From assembly GCF_000003815.2 (NCBI RefSeq), contig NW_023365756.1, positions 18,028-82,027 on the forward strand: 64,000 nucleotides of DNA, in the 5' to 3' direction. Under the pieces are notes generated by a model. That model saw only the letters and a program-made list of their open reading frames with translations, made no database searches and had not been told where the DNA came from. Numbering within the stretch: the first letter of the stretch is position 1; every line of letters starts with the position of its first letter. The translations under genes and the position numbers were made by a program. This DNA is from Branchiostoma floridae (taxonomy: Eukaryota; Chordata; Leptocardii; Amphioxiformes; Branchiostomatidae). Below are positions 53,190-64,000 of the stretch, one piece after another.

Positions 53190-54400
53190 CGACGGAGGCT
53201 GAGTGGATATGTACCGTATTCATTTTGATTGATGAATGGCCTTGCAACTCCGACGTACGTAGCTAGGAGGCGCACTCTAAAGTTTGAGAGTCTCAATTGG
53301 TTAATCTTAGTATCTCGTATATTCAACTTTCAACCGTGTCATGATATGAAGGAATACAAAACTTTTGCAGATAACCTGCCCTTTGCTCATGAGATACTAG
53401 TATTTCTAAAAAGAAAATTACCAAATTGTCATTCAATTGAAGTGCATTACGCAGCTTGTATTATATAGAAGATGGGAGGGGAGCTGGATCTATTCAATAG
53501 TGCCATTGTTTGCATCAGAACTTGCCAAACAACTTTGTCCTCTTGACCAGACTAATTCAGGAAATGACCCCTGAAGACAAAAACTTGTGTCTTGTGTAGG
53601 CTTGTGATCTGTCGTATGTAACTCGTGTGATACAGAAGACAACCGACGGAGGCTGAATGGATATGTACCGGCGGATTCATTTTAATTAAACAATGCGGTG
53701 CAACTCCGATGTGCTTGGCTAGGTGACACTTTAGATTCACATACTGCAATTGATATATGTTAGTATCTCGTATATTCAGCTTTTCACCGTGTCATGATAT
53801 GAAGTAATATAATACTTTTACGTTTTATTCATTCTACAGCTAGCCTGGTGTTGTAAACAGCATGTACTATTTTATGACATGAGATATGCACAAAAAATAT
53901 CCAGACAATGCATAACAACCGACGGAGGCTGAATGGATATGTACCGGTGTATTCATTTTAATTAAACAATGCGGTGCAACTCCGATGTGCTTAGCTAGGT
54001 GACGCTTTAGATTCACATACTACAATTGATAAATCTTAGTATCTCGTATATTCAGCTTTCCACCGTGTCATGATATGAAGTAATATAATACTTTTACAGA
54101 TAGCCTCTCCTTTCCTCATGGCATATTTCGAAAAAGGAAAATTACCAAATTGTCATTTAATTGAAGTGCACTACACAGCTTGGATTAGAAGGTGGGAGGG
54201 GGGCTCAATCTGTTTATCAGTGTCACTGTTTGCATCAGAACCTGCCAAACAACTTTGTCCGCTTGACCGGACTAATTCAGGAAATGATTCCCGAAGACAA
54301 AAGACTTGTGTCTTGTGTAATTCTTGTGATCTGTCGTATGTAACTCGTGTGATACAGAAGTGGGAGACAGTGCACCGTAGAGGGTATAATACCACTGTGA
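53190..54400 (+). repeat. 5' repeat array of L3, three units
   Basis: Units begin at about 53190, 53640 and 53910 (ACAACCGACGGAGGCTGA, ATGGATATGTACCG). The middle one lacks its 3' half. Full units end GTATGTAACTCGTGTGATAC, AGAAG. The last unit has GACAGTGCACCGTAGAGG where L1 and L2 have a GTAAA/GTAAG donor, so the L3 donor here is weakened. Confidence 0.6.
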
Positions 54401-55796
54401 GTACGCCCTATGGTCTTCAATATAAGACAGATTTAAGGCCGGCTATTTGTGTTATAACTTTGGTGTTGAATGTAATAAGATTTAATAAGATTGTGAAGGG
54501 TCAGACGGCTCCAGGATAAGTGTTTGAGTATGCTTTTGTCTTATATATTCTAGTCTGGTGTTGTACACATCATGTACTCTTTTATACATGTAGTAACTGT
54601 CATAGTTTTAGAAACCATGAAAGTTTTGGATTTTCTCTTGTCAAGTGGAAGCCCCTGTCACATGTTACCCCACGATTGACCTTAAACAACCCCAATTCAT
54701 CATGTCTAGCTCCAATTGGCTCCGTAGCTGTGAAGAATGTGAATATAAAGATTAATTTTAAAGACTAGTAGGCAATTTCGCCGGCCAACACCAAAACACA
54801 GATAACCTTGCTCAGTTCTGAACCCAAAGGCACCCCAACCATGGTCTAGAAAAGCTCGGGGGCAAATTAAACTAGCTATGTGTGACAGGGACTTGAAATG
54901 TTTACGTTTGGTTTACGGTTGAGACCACATTGTGAACACCACAATAACAAGAGTTCGGACAGCTCTCGTCTCCACCAAATATTCTGACTATGCAAATGAC
55001 TTATACATCTACATTGGTTATGTACACATTTAACCAACTTATACAGGCCAAATCATTAATACTGTACCACTTATTAGAAATAGACTCATTTGTAAGGTAT
55101 CAAATAATGTTTCATTTGCCACAGTCAACATATGAAACATGTATTTGAGTCCCATAATGGAAAATGCTGCAAGTATAGATTTTCCTCATTAAATATGCAG
55201 ATTTATTTAGATTGAGAATCAAATTACACTTCATTACATGTATGTACATCTGTCCATGCTACCTGCATACTAAATATCATTAATATCGTCGTTTGCCTAG
55301 CTATGGTCGTTGTCAGAGTGTGACAAAAATATCCCTGCAGTGCCAGAGCAAGCTGCTAGTGGGCCCAAACAAGATCCCTTCCTTCCATAAGCTATCTGTC
55401 ACGTACACCATAGCTCGTCCTGGTCAAAAGATAAAATGAACGGAAGTTGTGCTGCAGTACGTACCAAGGTCAACACCGGGGGGGGGGCAAACATTGACCT
55501 TAACCTTTATCTTCCAAACATCTATCTACATAATAAATACGATCGTGTGAGTACCCAGACGTCCGGGGAATAAAGCAATCAGTCGAGTAATCTTGTTATT
55601 CAGTGACTTAACAAGCTAATGAAACTATTCATACAATTCCTAGTCTGTTTTGATGATTAAGCCATTGTATGTAATAGTGCAATGAATAAAATACACAGAC
55701 CATTAGCTATTAGTGTTCATTTATACCGTCTTGTTGTATATAAGGGCTGTATGACAAATATATTTGTATCCAATATCTTATTGTCAACAGCTGGAT
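54401..55796 (+). other. Upstream region of L3
   Basis: No coding exon. 54530-54790 matches 29220-29480 upstream of L1. R3-type sequence lies at 55330-55530 with a short G run near 55480. The 55640-55790 stretch before exon 1 (CCGTCTTGTTGTATATAAGG) matches L1 at 31190-31215 and includes a TATATAAGG TATA-like sequence. Confidence 0.55.
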
Positions 55797-58700
55797 ATGA
55801 TGGCGTGCAGGTTGAAGTTTTGTCTGATGCAATGTGCGCACGTGCTTGCAGTCGTCATCAGTGTGGTGTCTGCCCAGTCCTGTCGAACTCAATGCCGATG
55901 TGAAGGTATATTGCATAATACAAAGAAACTACCAGTTGATATTCCTAATACAAATCTGCGTTAAGATTGCAATATGAACTGATTTCGTTTGTTAGTGTCT
56001 GTTTTGTTCCAAGTTGGCATTTCAATGCCTTCTCTAAACGTAGTAGTATGCCAAACTTGGGGGATGTTTTAATGTCATCCTCCGTCTACAGGTAGGTTTC
56101 CTAACGTTTCTAGTCGAAATCTGTATAGATTTCTTTACCAATTAGCATAACAATATGCAGTATTGTGATGACATTTATCGGGTTAACATGCGCTTTTTCA
56201 GTCGAATCTGAGCCGACTCAGCGACTTAGAGTCTGTCATACTGAATGTATTACATGTGCAATTTAATTGAATCCAAGGTACCACCATGGACTGCAGCCAC
56301 GGATCTAGGCAAGGGCTCCCAAGAGATCTATTCATACCGTCTTCAACAGAAATCGTCGTGATGAGCGACAATCTGTTGACAAGAGTTCCTCCAACTCCCG
56401 CCATTCCAAACCTGCTGGAACTGAACCTGGAAGATAACTTCATCACTGAACTTACACCGACTTCTTTCCAATTGCGACAAAAGCTCCAGATCCTTCGACT
56501 TGGAGGCAATAAGATCATTGATGTCGCCAGTTCTGCTTTCGATGGACTATCCCAACTCGTGAAACTGTATCTGAATCACAACAACATCGAAACGATAGAA
56601 GCGTTTGGAAGTTTGTCTGGTCCAAGTAGTTTGGAGATGCTGGACTTACAGAAAAACAAACTCACGTCTATATCGATCGGCACGTTCACAGGGATCCCGC
56701 TGCTTACGGAGCTCAACCTATCGTCTAACAACATCTCAAAGATAGAAGATGGAAGCTTTGCTCGTCTCAAGAAGTTACGTGTCCTGTATCTGCATTCCAA
56801 CAAAATCCTTCAGCTGACCAACGCGACATTCTTTGGTATGTCCTCCTTAACCCGTCTAACTTTGAGTAACAACAAGATACAGAATCTGCCAGATTTGGCC
56901 TTCAATAGTGCCGGATCGCTGGAGTTTCTTGACCTGACATCTAACAGCATCTCCACAATCACTCAGGCAGCATTCTCTGGGCTGTTGAATCTTACTGGTC
57001 TGTCTCTTACCAAAAATAATATCAGCTCTATTGAGGATGGCGCGTTTCGAGACCTGGTCAAACTACGCGAATTGTCTGTGTCGGACAATATGCTGCAGGA
57101 CATCTCAGCGTCAACTTTTGTAGGTCTTGCTCCGGAAGATAGAACAGACAACACAGGTCTTGAGGTTAGTATTCAGCATTTCCGTATGATTGAATTTCTT
57201 ATATATAATTATATGGAAAAGTTTTGGTGTACTGTAGCTGTATCCCCAACCCCCACCGTTTCTAGTTGACAAAATCTTACCACATCGAATAGCTGTCAGT
57301 TTTGTCAAAATTTCTCTCGGTGTGATTGAAATATTACCGTTATTCATGACTTACCTCCACTGAGGGCGAATAAAAAGCAAAAGATTAATATTCCATAGTT
57401 ATATAGGATAAAGTGGTTGTTTACATGCAAAATGTACTGTGGTCTCTTAAAGGTGCTGTATCTCGGAGACAATCGCCTCACCACCATCAGGAAGGATGAT
57501 TTTGCCAGGCTCACAAAACTGACGTTTTTGACGCTTTGGGTAAGTCGAACATATTACAAATACTTTTATCCATGTAAAACAATGATAAAGCACACATTGC
57601 TATGACGTATAACTAAAATACAACACGATGCATTCCGTATCACCTGAGGTACAAACTTGACCGCGGGTCGGTTCGATGCCCGAAGGTCGGAGAGTGAACC
57701 GACCCACGGGAAGGCTGAGATCGAGGGTGATGCGTAACACACGGTGTTGCATTTATTATGTCGTACCCTCCTGTAACAACAATATTGCGAACATCCGAAA
57801 ATCGGCATCAAAATTTTTGACCCGAATTGCGTTCGAATTATGCCATGGAAGCACCCATTCGAACGCTATCCCGGACCAGGTATGACATAATAAGAGAAAA
57901 TAATAGCAACTTCTTGGTTTCTGGTTTCAAGAAGAGTAATATTTTCTCAGCTCAGCTGTTTTTGCTGTGGTTAAGCGTTGTGAATGTAGTTTACAACGCC
58001 CCCTGCGGTTGTTAACTAAAGGCATTGGCGCAAATAGCAAGGTTGTTCCCGTTGTTAAGGCACGATGAGAGAGCTAGAACACAACTGTTAGTACCAATTA
58101 TCAATTATAAGTATTGTAAAGAGGCTTTGTTTATACATGTATGTTATATGGAAGTTGACCTTTATTCATATATTTATCTCAATATTGAATCAATGTTTAT
58201 TCATCACGCACTACTATTACCGACCGTTTGCCCTACGAATTGTGAAGACTATATGAAATATCAATTTACCAAATATGCTAATAGCTTATTACCTTTTGCA
58301 ACTCATAAACAGCGCAACGATATTACAAGTGAGGGACTCGAAGATGGTTCATTCGCCAATCTTGGGAACCTTGTCTATCTAAGTCTTTCCGAAAACCCTC
58401 TGACCAACATTTCTGCAGCCACATTTGAAGGTACATAGCTTATACATAGTTCATTAGGTGCACAACAAACAGTATTTGTCCTCGGCGACGATGATGTAGC
58501 ATAGCATAACTCACGTTAGGTTCAGAGACATTTCTGAAAATATGGGGGTACAGTAGAAGTCAGTTATTATCAATTAGGTCCAGTGTATCTGTATAATTGA
58601 CTTTGTCTAATTTTTATTTTGTTTGTTTTGTAGTTTTGGACTGTGTAACATTTGCCTTCATTCATTAACACACCAATTCAAGTCTAAGCCACTGACAAAA

Positions 58701-61700
58701 GGTAGCGGATGCTACCTGAAACATCTTAAATCTATCCTGTTGCATGGCTACATGTAGATGTTCTCTTGCTAATCTGATGCCAGTTATCATCTTTATTGCA
58801 CAGCCGTCGTTTTAAGTCTGTCGGCTTCCACAGGGCAATTCTGCCTGCTTTACAATGTACTGAAATATGTGTGTCGCTGCGCACAGATGCAGTCAGGAAC
58901 TCAAAGAACTTTGCGTTTCTGACCGCATCTGTAGGCAGCGACACCTATGGTATCAATATTTGTTATATATGCCTTGGCAATACAAAGATCAAGGTCTTTG
59001 TTGATCCTACCTAGCGGTTATCGTTGGTAATACAGAAGAAACACCTGTTTCTGTATCCTATTCTGGACATGCTGTGGTCGTATTTTCATAGGGCTGGTCT
59101 CTCTGGAGTCATTAAGCATTAGAAACAACCAGATTCGAAACTACCCTCCGTTTGTTTTTGCCAACCTGCCATCTCTAACAACAATCAGGCTATCCAAGTA
59201 TGTATATATTTATCAGTCATGCCATAGACAATGTAAAATGTTGAGAAAGACTGCACGTGTGAAGCTCTAACCATGTTCCGTAGACATTATCAGGCATATA
59301 CATTAACCATTTAAAAAACCATTTACGTACTCGCCACGTTGTCGAATTCCCTGGCAAAGCAACATACTTCGTGTGGACTTTGTTATGACTGTTCATTCAT
59401 TTTAGGGCACATAGCATAACTCAATGTCACGTCATGGAAAACAGAAAAATCAAATAGGAAGAAAGAAGGAAAGATATAAGGAAGAAATTAAGAAAAATAG
59501 AAAGAAATAACACTTGAACATTGTGTTTTTATGTGCATTAGCCATAGATCCTTTGGTTTCACCTTGCATCCTGATACGTTCGGCAACCTAGCGGCACTCC
59601 GTCATCTGAATATTGCTAATATAGTCAGCGTCTCGCCGGGTATGAATTTACAATTTATTTCTATCCATTTATCTGTAAAAAAACTTTTCATGCTTTTAAC
59701 ATGTATCAGTCTCTTTATCTTTCTCCCCCCTCTCTCTCTCTATATAAATATATTTATATATGTATGTGTATGTGTGTGTGTATTCTATCTCTCTCTATGA
59801 CGTTCTGATAAATTATATACGTATTTATAACTACAGGAAAAATAATGCGAAAATGATGTACCTTTAACGTTGTACTTAGCAAATTAGGAAATTGTTTCTT
59901 GTTTTAGGTTTGAGTATAAATTTTGCATTGGAGTATCCTGTGTTGTCTTTTTGAAGTATGGTTATGCTTTACCTACGACAAGTTATTTTTTTCCTTTAGG
60001 TCTGTTCCGGCACCTTCCTTGTCTCCAAACAGTATGGATTGGGGGCAGTCTTACCTGTGATTGTGATATACTTGGTCTAGCGACATGGCTGAATAGAACA
60101 GGTACAGGCTTCACTTCAATGGATTTTGCAAAGGCTTTTAGATAACATTTATTGCATTATGACCCCACCCCCACCCCGATATAAAGCCGAAAATATTACG
60201 GTCCCGTCGTAGACACATGTACAGGTTACAGGTTCGACTCCTGACATTCCTGACTAGAATTGTGATGCGAATTGAGGTTTCCTAACAAGAATTTTAATTC
60301 TTTACTTCAGCCAAGTGTAAGTGGGTATATGACTTCTGGAAGTGAAAACAGTGAACGTTGCGTAAGGAAGGAAATGGGCTCCACATTGTCCAAGATAGGC
60401 TACTCCTGCCTAAGTGTTTAGGCTAGGGACTGGCTCCTTGCTTGCCTCCATTAAGTTTTTCCCTTACAGGATCAAAATGGATATTTACCGTCAACTAAGT
60501 AGAGCACCTGCCAAAAGTGCTTTTGTTTCTATTTTGTATACAGCTGTGACTGTTCGACCGAGTGAGGTCTCGCCAAACCCTGTAGTCTGCTACAATCCAA
60601 TTCACCTGAGGCGAGTGCCTCTCATAGACCTACGAGAGGCAGACTTGCGGATGACGTGCCCAGCAACAACCGAACCACCATCAACACAAACTACTGTTCA
60701 GATCTGGTACGTTTTTAAACCGTGAAGACTTTATGCGTCTTAAAGCTTTATATATTCTTTAAGTTAGAGTCTCAAATCAAAAGATAAGCATTGGCACACA
60801 TGATTGATGTCATGTATATGTCACAGTGGAGATCACGATCCAGGAGAATCGCCGATCCTCCTAGGAGAGATCGCGATCGGAGTTTCTCCTAGGAGAAATC
60901 CCGATCGCAATCTATACTAGGAGGATCGGCGATTCTACTAGTATAGATTGCGATCGGGAATTCTCCTAGGAGAAACTACGATAGCCTGATATAAGAAACA
61001 GATCCCGATCGCAATCTGTACTAGTAGAATCGGCGATTCTCCTAGTACAGATTGCAATCGGGATCTCTCCTAGGAGAAACTCCGATCCAAACTCAAACGA
61101 TGCTAAGATGTATGAAACAGCAATAATTTTTTTGATAAACAATGATTTTATTCAGTTTCAAATGCAAACCTACTAACTCATTACCAACTACACTCAAGCC
61201 TACTTCTGTACTTCTACAATGTTAACTTCACCGAAGACTACCACACTTGAGTCACTTCTGCAACTTTACTCAATGCACACTTCTACTCAATGCTACCTCG
61301 TCTGACTAGTAAATGTACTCAATAGGTGTGAAATTGTTAGTAATATCTTGAAACTCTGCTTGATATTTTGACACCTGTTGATCACTTAACAATGGCTATT
61401 GTTCTCCCAAAGCTGTGAAATGATTGAGTACAAGTCTGACTAGTGAAATGTACTCAATAGGTGTGAAATTGTGAGTAGTATCTTGAAACTCTGCTTGATT
61501 TTTTGACACCTGTTTGACAACTTTACAGTTGTTATTGTTCTTCCAAAGCCGTGAAATTTGCATACTAACACATTGTTTGATCACCTGTTGGTGTCTTTCA
61601 CATATTATAAGATTTTTGCCACTACTTTAAAAGAAATTACTTTATCAGAAATTGCTTTATCAGAAAACCGGAAATTACCAGAAAATTTANNNNNNNNNNN

Positions 61701-64000
61701 NNNNNNNNNNNNNNNNNNNNNNNNNNNNNNNNNNNNNNNNNNNNNNNNNNNNNNNNNNNNNNNNNNNNNNNNNNNNNNNNNNNNNNNNNNNNNNNNNNNN
61801 NNNNNNNTTGAGTGTAGTTGGTAATGAGTTAGTAGGTTTGCATTAATACCGAATAAAATCATTGTTTATCAAAAAAATTATTGCTGTTTCATACATCTTA
61901 GCATCGTTTGAGTTTGGATCGGAGTTTCTCCTAGGAGAAATCCCGATCGCAATCTATACTAGGAGAATCGCCGATTCTACTAGTACAGATTGCGATCGGG
62001 ATCTGTTTCTTATATCAGGCTATCGTAGTTTCTCCTAGGAGAAACTCCTATCGCGATCTCTCCTAGGAGGATCGGCGATTCTCCTGGATCGTGATCTCCA
62101 CTGTGACATATACACATGTGTTGAATTAACGTTGATTTAAATCTTTAAAAGAAAAATAATACTAATGAAAGCTTCAAAATTTAAACTATTCTATGGAATA
62201 AGAAATTTGTGTAAGATACGTTGGGATGTGTGGCGTAAAGGCAGTATGTTGTATAGCCTGTAACCCAGAGGACCTGGGTTCAAATCCGTTGATATGCCAC
62301 CGATCTTGTGTCCCTGGGAAAGGCAGTTTACACGACCACAGCATGTCGAGAAGTTTTTTTTGCTTTGCGTGGAACCAGACGCCCGCTTGAAGAAGGCCGT
62401 CTCAGCGCATAGGTGACTTTGGGCTCCAGACGACGATTTCCGCATCACTTCATAACGTAGAGCTATTGGACAACCAGGACAAATACATGTAGGGTACGAA
62501 TTAGCAATTCATCAGCTTGGGTAGTGACAGTGGTCGGCCCATCCGATAAGACAGCATCGTAATGGATCGAAGAAGACTTTGAATACTTATGTGCTCTCTT
62601 CTGTCATGATTGCTGTCTTTCTCTTAACACATGTGCTGCTTCATCTTTTGTACAGCCCAACACCCTCTCCTACGACTGAAGTTATGACGTCTCCTCGTCT
62701 TGCCACAACTCCGAAACCAACAGCACCACTTCCCTCGTCCTTTAAAACTGCACAACCAGGAACCTGCCCCGGCCCACAGGACGTCACCATCCAAAACGTA
62801 CAGGACTCTCGTACCGACATTCAGTGGTCTCACGGAGGTAAAGCCGTTAGTACGGACCTGACAGGATTCGTCATTCAGTACCAAATCTTTGGTCACCAGT
62901 CGTGGATGACAACACAAAAGATTCACTCGGATAGCCGTCACTTCACCATAATTGATCTTCTTCCCGACACGCCCTACAAAGCCTGTGTTGCTGTTCTCTG
63001 CAAGGATGAGCTGGTACAGCCAGGACTGGACCACTGTGTGGACGTTACAACCGGTACCGGATCAGCATCTCAGCTATCACAGGCAACAGTAGTAGGCTTG
63101 GCCGTTGGCATCCCGTCTTTGCTCATCATCCTAGGCCTGGTGGCAGTAGTTGTCATTTTTTGGAAGATAAGAGGGCGCTCCTCTTCAAAAGATGAGGACG
63201 GTTACATAATGCCTGAACGCCCCCATCGCCAGGTAATGTTACAGTAATGTTATGCCATTAGTGTCTTTCCTTTCGTTTTCTTTTCTCTTCTTTCTTTTCT
63301 TTTCTTTTCTTTTTTTCATTACATGTGTAACACAAACTAGTACTGTCCTGTACACTATGAAGACCCCCCCCCCCCAGTGGCAGTTTGTGGCATCATTGTA
63401 AGTGGTCTGGAGAAGTACCAAAAGAAGTTCAGGATTCTCTGCCTCTCTTAGAATTACTCGAATAGGAGCTCATAATTCTTTTTGTCGCAAACGAAACCAG
63501 TAATATAGACTTCAATACCATGATAACCAACAGTTCTAAAATCTGACCTTAGACGGATATAAATAAACAGGGTGGAAATATTTCTGCATACGCATGCGAA
63601 AGGTCAAAGGTAAAGGATTTCTACATATCCATCCTGCTTTCGTCTGTATTGTCAAGAGATGGTATGTTTACGTCACAGAGGCCTTCACATTTGACCATGC
63701 GTATGCGAACTTAGAATCGCGAATCTCCTTATTCTTCTGATTTAGAGAGCATCTTCTTACTAACGAGTTTCCATATGCATCTATAGCAAGCAGATAAGAG
63801 CTCGATTGAAGGTGCAGTTAGTAGTATTGATGGTCCAGACATGTTTGTTTATGACTCAGGGGCCCTTACCTTTGACCTTGCGTATGCATACTTAGACTTT
63901 TCAATCTCCTTATTCCCTTGACTTCGAGGGAATCTTCTCATTCACATTACTAAGGAGTTTCCCTCTATAGGAAGCGGGTCAAAGGGATGCGAAATTCGAA
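55797..64000 (+). CDS. LRR-fibronectin III transmembrane receptor, copy L3 (runs off the window)
   Basis: Exons 55797-55905, 56278-57164 (donor GTTAGT), 57453-57539, 58313-58430, 59092-59197, 59542-59639, 60000-60101, 60544-60706, 62656-63232 and the start of exon 10 at 63971-64000. Joined in frame they give 759 codons so far. Order as in L1: signal peptide (AHVLAVVISVVSA), LRRNT, ~17 LRRs, LRRCT, Pro/Thr stalk, FN3, membrane helix (GLAVGIPSLLIILGLVAVVV), then RGRSSSKDEDGYIMPERP in the tail. Differences from L1 cluster in LRRs 7-11 and in LRRs 15-17. Introns 3, 4 and 8 carry private insertions; intron 8 is enlarged to 1.95 kb by a foldback element. The exon 10 acceptor is ambiguous: the last 400 bp contain repeated acceptor-like segments. 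The rest of the tail lies to the right. Confidence 0.88.
57753..57893. mobile_element. Hairpin insertion in intron 3 of L3
   Basis: TTATTATGTCGTACC (57753-57767) is complemented by GGTATGACATAATAA (57879-57893). It lies next to a second inverted pair (GCGGGTCGGTTC / GAACCGACCCACGG at about 57662-57710). Not found in intron 3 of L1 or L2. Confidence 0.65.
58866..58948. mobile_element. Small hairpin element in intron 4 of L3
   Basis: ATGTGTGTCGCTGCGCACAGATGC...  pairs with CCGCATCTGTAGGCAGCGACACCTAT; same family as 47106-47195, but the left arm has diverged. Confidence 0.75.
61304..61560 (+). repeat. Tandem duplication inside the foldback element
   Basis: Two ~130-bp copies starting CTAGTAAATGTACTCAATAG (61304) and CTAGTGAAATGTACTCAATA (61437), each containing ATCTTGAAACTCTGCTTGAT and TTTGACACCTGTT. 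Confidence 0.8.
61690..61807. other. Assembly gap (118 N) inside the foldback element
   Basis: Undetermined bases near the centre of the inverted repeat, where assembly of a palindrome is expected to fail. Confidence 0.99.
62225..62450 (+). mobile_element. tRNA-derived SINE in intron 8 of L3
   Basis: TGGCGTAAAGGCAGTATGTT...GGTTCAAATCCGTTGATATGCCA folds like a tRNA: GGCGTA at the 5' end pairs with TATGCC at the 3' end and the B box is intact. The body CTTGTGTCCCTGGGAAAGGC is the type seen in deuterostome tRNA-SINEs. It is not a functional tRNA: the anticodon arm is not convincing. Confidence 0.7.
63590..63990 (+). repeat. Tandemly duplicated exon 10 acceptor region of L3
   Basis: The motif TTTGACC(A/T)TGCGTATGC...CTTAGA...TCTCCTTATTC...GAGTTTCC...CTATAG occurs twice (about 63690-63786 and 63882-63970), each ending in a usable AG. 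L1 has one copy just before exon 10 (39050-39084). The frame after the first AG (CAAGCAGATAAGAGC...) recalls the exon 10 start EADQ of L1. Confidence 0.6.

Larger units (their letters stand above)
60815..62112. mobile_element. Large foldback element in intron 8 of L3
   Basis: TATATGTCACAGTGG at the left end is mirrored by CCACTGTGACATATA at the right. The arms (about 60815-61200 and 61808-62112) are near-perfect inverted copies and are built from smaller palindromes: CTCCTAGGAG occurs repeatedly, alternating with CCCGATCGCAATCT and GAATCGGCGATTC. The centre (61200-61690) is non-coding, with an incomplete 118-base gap at 61690-61807. No transposase frame is visible. Confidence 0.85.

Noticed and set aside
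62225-62300. Candidate tRNA gene
   Set aside because: The B box and acceptor-like ends are there, but the anticodon arm is poor and a SINE body follows directly; it is a SINE head.

Overview
The window is animal nuclear DNA. Genes have many short exons with GT-AG introns, there are secreted/transmembrane LRR-fibronectin receptors, and the intergenic space holds non-LTR retrotransposons, tRNA-headed SINEs, hairpin MITEs and minisatellites. The compact introns and local expansion of LRR and ankyrin genes fit an invertebrate deuterostome. A lancelet (Branchiostoma) is my best guess, but this is inference; no marker gene proves it. Four assembly gaps (17984-18766, 19444-19950, 23835-24258, 61690-61807) interrupt the sequence.

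Region 1 (1-17.8 kb) is a cluster of ankyrin-repeat/MYND zinc-finger genes. D (+) is partial: the window opens in its intron 3. A (-, 2891-5630) and B (+, 5929-8848) are divergent and share a 298-bp promoter that is itself an inverted repeat with three CACGTG boxes. C (+, 14842-17805) is the third complete copy. All have the same five-exon structure with identical intron phases (249, 250 and 246 aa for A, B, C). Between B and C lie a decayed LINE reverse transcriptase and a two-exon unknown gene on the minus strand (10936-12290).

Region 2 (17.8-31.2 kb) has no convincing host gene. It holds LINE pieces next to gaps, a ~130-bp minisatellite interrupted by a hairpin insertion, a ~135-bp dispersed tandem repeat, and the repeat units leading into the next cluster.

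Region 3 (31.2-64 kb) holds three copies of one receptor gene: L1 (+, 31269-40018), L2 (-, 43329-50553) and L3 (+, 55797 to beyond the window end). Each has a signal peptide, LRRNT, about 17 leucine-rich repeats, LRRCT, a Pro/Thr/Ser stalk, one fibronectin type III domain, one membrane helix and a tyrosine-bearing cytoplasmic tail, coded by 11 exons. L1 and L2 are tail to tail, L2 and L3 head to head. Upstream of each are reiterated units that look like alternative 5' UTR exons. The copies differ most in their outer LRRs, their introns (different MITE, SINE and foldback insertions) and their cytoplasmic tails. L1 carries an ITIM-like tyrosine motif that L2 lacks, and L2 has a frameshift that ends its tail early.

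The two clusters share a mode of growth: inverted duplication that puts paralogues back to back over a common 5' region. Nothing in the sequence links the receptor genes functionally to the ankyrin/MYND genes.
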